From Dryomyza anilis (taxonomy: Eukaryota > Arthropoda > Insecta > Diptera > Dryomyzidae), in NCBI GenBank assembly GCA_951804985.1, contig OX638132.1, forward strand, positions 16,659,529 to 16,723,528: a stretch of 64,000 nucleotides of DNA, given 5' to 3'. The translations under genes were made by a program, and so were the position numbers. Shown piece by piece: positions 59,535 through 64,000 of this stretch; position 1 is the first letter of the stretch, and every line of letters begins with the position of its first letter. The notes under the pieces are model-generated. The model saw nothing but the letters and a program-made list of their open reading frames with translations, was not told the origin of the DNA and did not search any database.

Positions 59535-62500
59535 AAATGGTGTAGTATCATTTTATATTATTGAAAAATATCATTTCAGCCAATAAATGATATTCTTTTG
59601 ATATTGCAAAAATATTGTTTGGTTTGCTGGAAAGTTTAATTTCTGAAGTTTTTTTTTCAAAATTATATTATTCTTTATTAAGAGTGTGAATTTCCGATCT
59701 CTTAAATATAAAATTTTCGCGTAATTTGGCTTTGGGTAATTTGCCTTTGGGTAATTTAAAAAAATGTTTACAATATTTTTCACATTCCTGACTAACTTCA
59801 TTACGTCAATTATCTAAATATGCCCTACTGGTTTAAATTAGAACTTGTACAATGAGTTTAATGATAAATTCACTTTAATCAGAAATTCTCTGTTAGATAG
59901 GGTGTTCCGCTATGGGGTACAATTATTTTAGGGGATAATTCGTTGGTTCATTTCATGAAAAAAATGTTCTGAAACTTTCTATGATTGCGCGGTGTTTTCT
60001 ACATTTAAAAGTTGATGTATATTTAACTATAAACTCTACAAATCGCAGACCCAAAAGATTACATTTATTATTAGATAATTTCGAGAAAAACTGAATAAAT
60101 AAAAAAGCATATTTTTTGTTACTATGATGAGAAAAATTTCTTAGAACCCCCAAAGAAAATGTCAATATTCAACTTTACCTTATAACTAATTACCATTATC
60201 TGTATAATACTTTCTTCATTAATACGTTATCTTTTCAACTTTTAATTCAAAATCATATAATCTTTATTTTAAGTGCCATGAGCAATTAAGTACAATATTT
60301 AATTTTGTTGTCCTTAAGTTATTAATATTAATGAAGTAATTAATACCAAGCCGCAAGTATAAGAAGCTCTAAAATAAAATCGTTTTTTTTTATATTACAA
60401 ATGTTTATTTGAACAGGAAAAACATAACCTTGCTTGGGGCTTTTTTCGGTATTATAATATTTTGTTAGTAGAAATTTAACCGATGCACCATCGAAAACTT
60501 GTCGTGATATCTGCGCTATTAGAGTATATATGAACATTTGCTTGTCATGCCCTTATTATGACTCTATAATGAGATTTACATTAGGTATCTAAACAGTTAT
60601 TGGTTCCGATCAGAGCTTTACTGAATCCTCATAAGAAATTTATAAACCGAAAATGATAGGAATTAAATCAAAAAAAAAACTTCGTCTTACTTTTCCAGTG
60701 CAAGTTTAAACTTAACATTTTAAAAAGGTCTATAGTTTCTAATTAAATCAACTGAATGGCTTTAAATTGTACAGATAGATAGAGCATTGCAAATCAGTTA
60801 ATAATACATTTTTTAAATATTTGTTTTATGTTTACTATAGATGTAATTAAATGTAGTAGTTTAAACTAAGTTTAATTTGAAAATGTTAATTTGAAAAACT
60901 ATGGTTTAAACATCGTTTTAAATCTGAATGTTTTCGCTCGATAAATTCCACATGCTAGCTGTTATTCGTCGCTGCATTGCACGTCCGCTAGTTTACCTTA
61001 GTTATTTTTCTTAAACATAGTTCATTTTAAACTCTCGCTGAAAAATAAATGATAAATAAACTATGATAAAACTATGGTTAAACAATCACTCTAAGGTACA
61101 GGTATTTTAGTCACATTTTCAAATTAAAAGTAGTTCTGGATTAGATGTAATTTTTTCTATAGTCAAATATCACGAATAGTTAAAATGTCACATTCACATT
61201 TTTTTTTTCTTTTTCTTTCTTTTAACTTTTATTTCTGTATGCAAAATTTAATGATATTCGGTCATTTTGATTAAGAACTATAGCCGTTTTAAAAAAGTGG
61301 AAAATTTAAAACTGAGTTTAAACCAGCACTAAAACGGGACTTTAAACCAACAGTAAATGATTTGTTAATTAGATGTGAAACTATTGGTAATACCAAATTA
61401 CCTAAAATTATGCAAATATTTTTATGAAATATGAGTAAAATACTCAAATGAAATCTATCTTAAAAACTAACACGGTATATTGCTAGTTTTTCTATAATGT
61501 TTATGTGTCAAAAATGTTATTTGACGAATTTTAATTAAGCAAATACTTTTTCTTGGCCCCTAACGAAAAAAGGCTAGGTCTGTTTTGTATTATTTATTTC
61601 GACCCACAATACCGGACTGTAATACTAAATTTAAACTGAAGATCGCTGTAAATACAACCTCATACTTAATAGATTATGAATTCCTATTCATTTTTCTTTT
61701 AGTAAAAAAAAAAAAACGCTACAGCAACGCACAAGTTCAAACTACAGCATAAAATTCAGAAAAACTGTTTGCATCGTAACAAAAACTGTATTGCTTAAGA
61801 TACTGTAGAAAAACACTCCAAGTGCCAAGAAAATAAGGAAAACAAGAGTAATAAAATGCAAAAAAAATACAAGAAAATGAAAGAAATAACAAAAATTATG
61901 CAACAACTAATTTTTTTCCAATTCAATGGCGTTGATAATAACACTGTGAGACTATAATATATCAAATTAACTTTTTTTTACGCGGTCACGGTATTTATTT
62001 CTTAAAATATGGTGTATAAAATATTCTTAGTAGGAAGCTCTACAGATTACATATTTGAAATCACATTTTAATTTGAGCTTAACGGCTATTCAAAAATAAA
62101 ACCTTGATAACCTTGTGCTTATTCTAGAACAACAATATAAGTATAATTTGGCAAAACCCATTAAATTTAAAGTCTGTGAAAATTAAAATTCTACATCTAC
62201 ATTTCTTAGAATTTTTCACAAACTTAAAAAATAAGAAATGTTCTGATTTTTTGTATATAATTAAAACAACAACAAAAAACAGATTTTTTATATATGAGAA
62301 TGTTTTATATAAGTTATGAAATTATTTCAACGTTCAGACATTTTGGCATTATGAGATCATAAAACCCAAAAGGTTGGACTATTCTTTAACTCAGGTAGTT
62401 TTTTTTATTTTTTTAATAATAACCCTGCAAACCATTCAAAATATTTAAGAATAGAATTGTGTGACTTTTTAGAAAATTGACAAAAAAATAATATATTCTG

Positions 62501-62800
62501 AAGAAATAAAATTGGTTTATGTATAATACCATATCATTTTGATATCTATAATATTAAAAAAATAACATAAACCCTATCGTATTATTATATATTATCGAAA
62601 CAGACAATTTGAGCAGCCATATCGTCAAAATATCGTTTGGTTTACTGGGAATTGTGTTCACAAAAATTCTATTGCAAAAATTGATATAAAATTAAGTCAA
62701 AACTATTGTAGCACCTACACAGTCTGCTATTCGATACGATTGCTTCGAGACTGTATCGAGATATTAATCTCAATTTATTCGATCTCAATTAAGATTTCGT
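59535..62800. other. AT-rich intergenic DNA, no gene recognised
   Basis: Over 3 kb without a supportable gene or element. The longest frames are under 80 codons with no domain. Slightly richer sequence at 60930-61010 has no identity. Confidence 0.45.
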
Positions 62801-62804
62801 ATCC

Positions 62805-63415
62805 TGACAACCATACTATGGTCACTGACAACCATAGTATGGTTACTCACAACCATAGTATGGTCACTCACAACCATAGTATGGTCACTGACAACCATAC
62901 TATGGTCACTGACAACCATAGTATGGTCACTCACAACCATAGTATGGTCACTCACAACCATAGTATGGTCACTGAAAACCATAGTATGGTCACTGACAAC
63001 CATACTATGGTCACTGACAACCATAGTATGGTCACTCACAACCAGAGTATGGTCACTCACAACCATAGTATGGTCACTGACAACCATAGTATGGTCACTC
63101 ACAACCATAGTATGGTCACTGACAACCATAGTATGGTCACTCACAACCATATTATGGTCACTGACAACCATACTATGGTCACTGACAACCATAGTGTGGT
63201 CACTCACAATCATAGTATGGTCACTGACAACCATAGTATGGTCACTGCCAACCATACTATGGTCACTGACAACCATAGTATGGTCACTCACAACCATACT
63301 ATGGTCACTGCCAACCATACTATGGTCACTGACAACCATAGTATGGTCACTGACAACCATAGTATGGTCACTGACAACCATATTATGGTCACTGACAACC
63401 ACAGTATGGTTGTGT
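62805..63415. repeat. 21-bp palindromic minisatellite, ~29 units
   Basis: The unit 'caaccatagtatggtcactg' + a contains the 13-bp palindrome accatagtatggt with only the middle base unpaired; that base alternates g and c between units. Variants are mainly ctga/ctca. Because 21 is a multiple of three and the unit is near-palindromic, long frames are open on both strands (MVTDNHS and MVVSDHT); neither is likely a gene. Decayed units continue to about 63545. Confidence 0.95.
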
Positions 63416-63599
63416 GAAATCGGCGTATGGTCACTGAGGACGATGGTATGGTTGTAGACAATCGTACTATTGTCACTGAGGATAATATTAGACAAATTAT
63501 ATGATTTCCTACAACCATAACGCCCAATCATAGTATGATGCCCTTCAAATAGGATCACCATGTTTTTTCTCTGCGTGTGTTTTTTCTATGCTTGTGTCC

Positions 63600-63730
63600 A
63601 TAAATTTTATTGTACGAAAAATTTTAAAAATAGAGCAATGAGATCGAACGTTTTTTATCGCAATTAGTTCGAGAAAACTTCGATTATCGAAGAGCTCCGA
63701 GACATGACAGACTGGGTATTATTAAAAACA
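63600..63730. repeat. Repeat fragment shared with 28.8 kb
   Basis: 'gcaatgagatcgaacg', 'agttcgagaaaacttc' and 'gagctccgagacatgacaga' match 28783-28890. Confidence 0.55.
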
Positions 63731-64000
63731 AATGTCATAACAATTATTCAAATTAAAATTTTCGTAAAATAGATGAATATTATTTGAACTATTATTCAAA
63801 TGGTCTTTAGAATTATGCAAGAAAAAGGGCCTACAATAAAATAATTAAATGTGCGGAAAAATTATAATTAGTGTGGGAAAATATTTTTTTCAAAAACTAA
63901 TTAAAAAAAAAATTAATAATGATATAAAGATGTAACATTTTGGGAAATTAACATCCCTTGACCTTGCATTGAATTGAAATTTTGTAAATTAAATATTTTT

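Noticed and set aside
62740..63561. 225-aa plus and 258-aa minus frames with MVTDNHS / MVVSDHT repeats
   Set aside because: They result from a 21-bp near-palindromic array. Both strands are equally open, and there is no signal, domain or splice context.

Overview
The window looks like nuclear DNA of a higher (schizophoran) fly. It is strongly AT-rich, its introns have GT-AG ends, it has (CAA/CAG)n and TTG-rich 'opa'-type tracts, and it is densely packed with small inverted-repeat transposons and a tRNA-derived SINE. No bacterial or organellar gene organisation is present. The exact species cannot be read from the sequence; a calyptrate fly is a reasonable guess.

Genes. Only the first 12.6 kb holds protein genes I can support, both on the minus strand. 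Gene A (27-3148, 5 exons, 357 aa) and gene B (6316-12570, 7 exons, 838 aa) are tandem relatives of the modular serine protease ModSP/HP14 family (LDLa modules, CCP/Wonton-type cysteine modules, chymotrypsin-fold C-terminus). That family starts the protease cascade feeding the Toll pathway. I joined the exons by splice phase: every junction closes in frame and restores the expected codon. Both proteins carry Asn where the catalytic His belongs, and the Ser loop is destroyed in A and altered in B, so both look like secreted pseudo-proteases. Gene B also has a long Thr/Pro mucin-like tract. Upstream of gene B, at 13539-13611, lies a second copy of its signal-peptide exon with the same length and splice phase. 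Parts of its promoter region occur again further upstream, so the locus has been duplicated repeatedly.

Rest of the window (about 13.7-64 kb). I see no intact protein gene. It is mobile-element debris with a few richer islands: long foldback palindromes (14.1-14.9, 19.6-20.5, 25.7-26.75, 27.5-28.5, 33.0-34.06 and 40.5-40.75 kb); several short TIR families present in two to six copies; six clear SINE copies, two with visible target-site duplications; a nested insertion (48.2-49.7 kb); and satellite-like arrays. The arrays are a 40-bp family at 1.5-2.9 and 58.3-59.5 kb, a perfect 8-bp array of 195 units at 55.4-57.0 kb, and a 21-bp palindromic array at 62.8-63.4 kb. Islands at 18.45-19.1, 31.0-31.6, 34.5-35.3, 47.6-48.0 and 57.7-58.2 kb have the look of fly regulatory or 5'-untranslated DNA and may belong to a large gene whose coding exons are outside this window.
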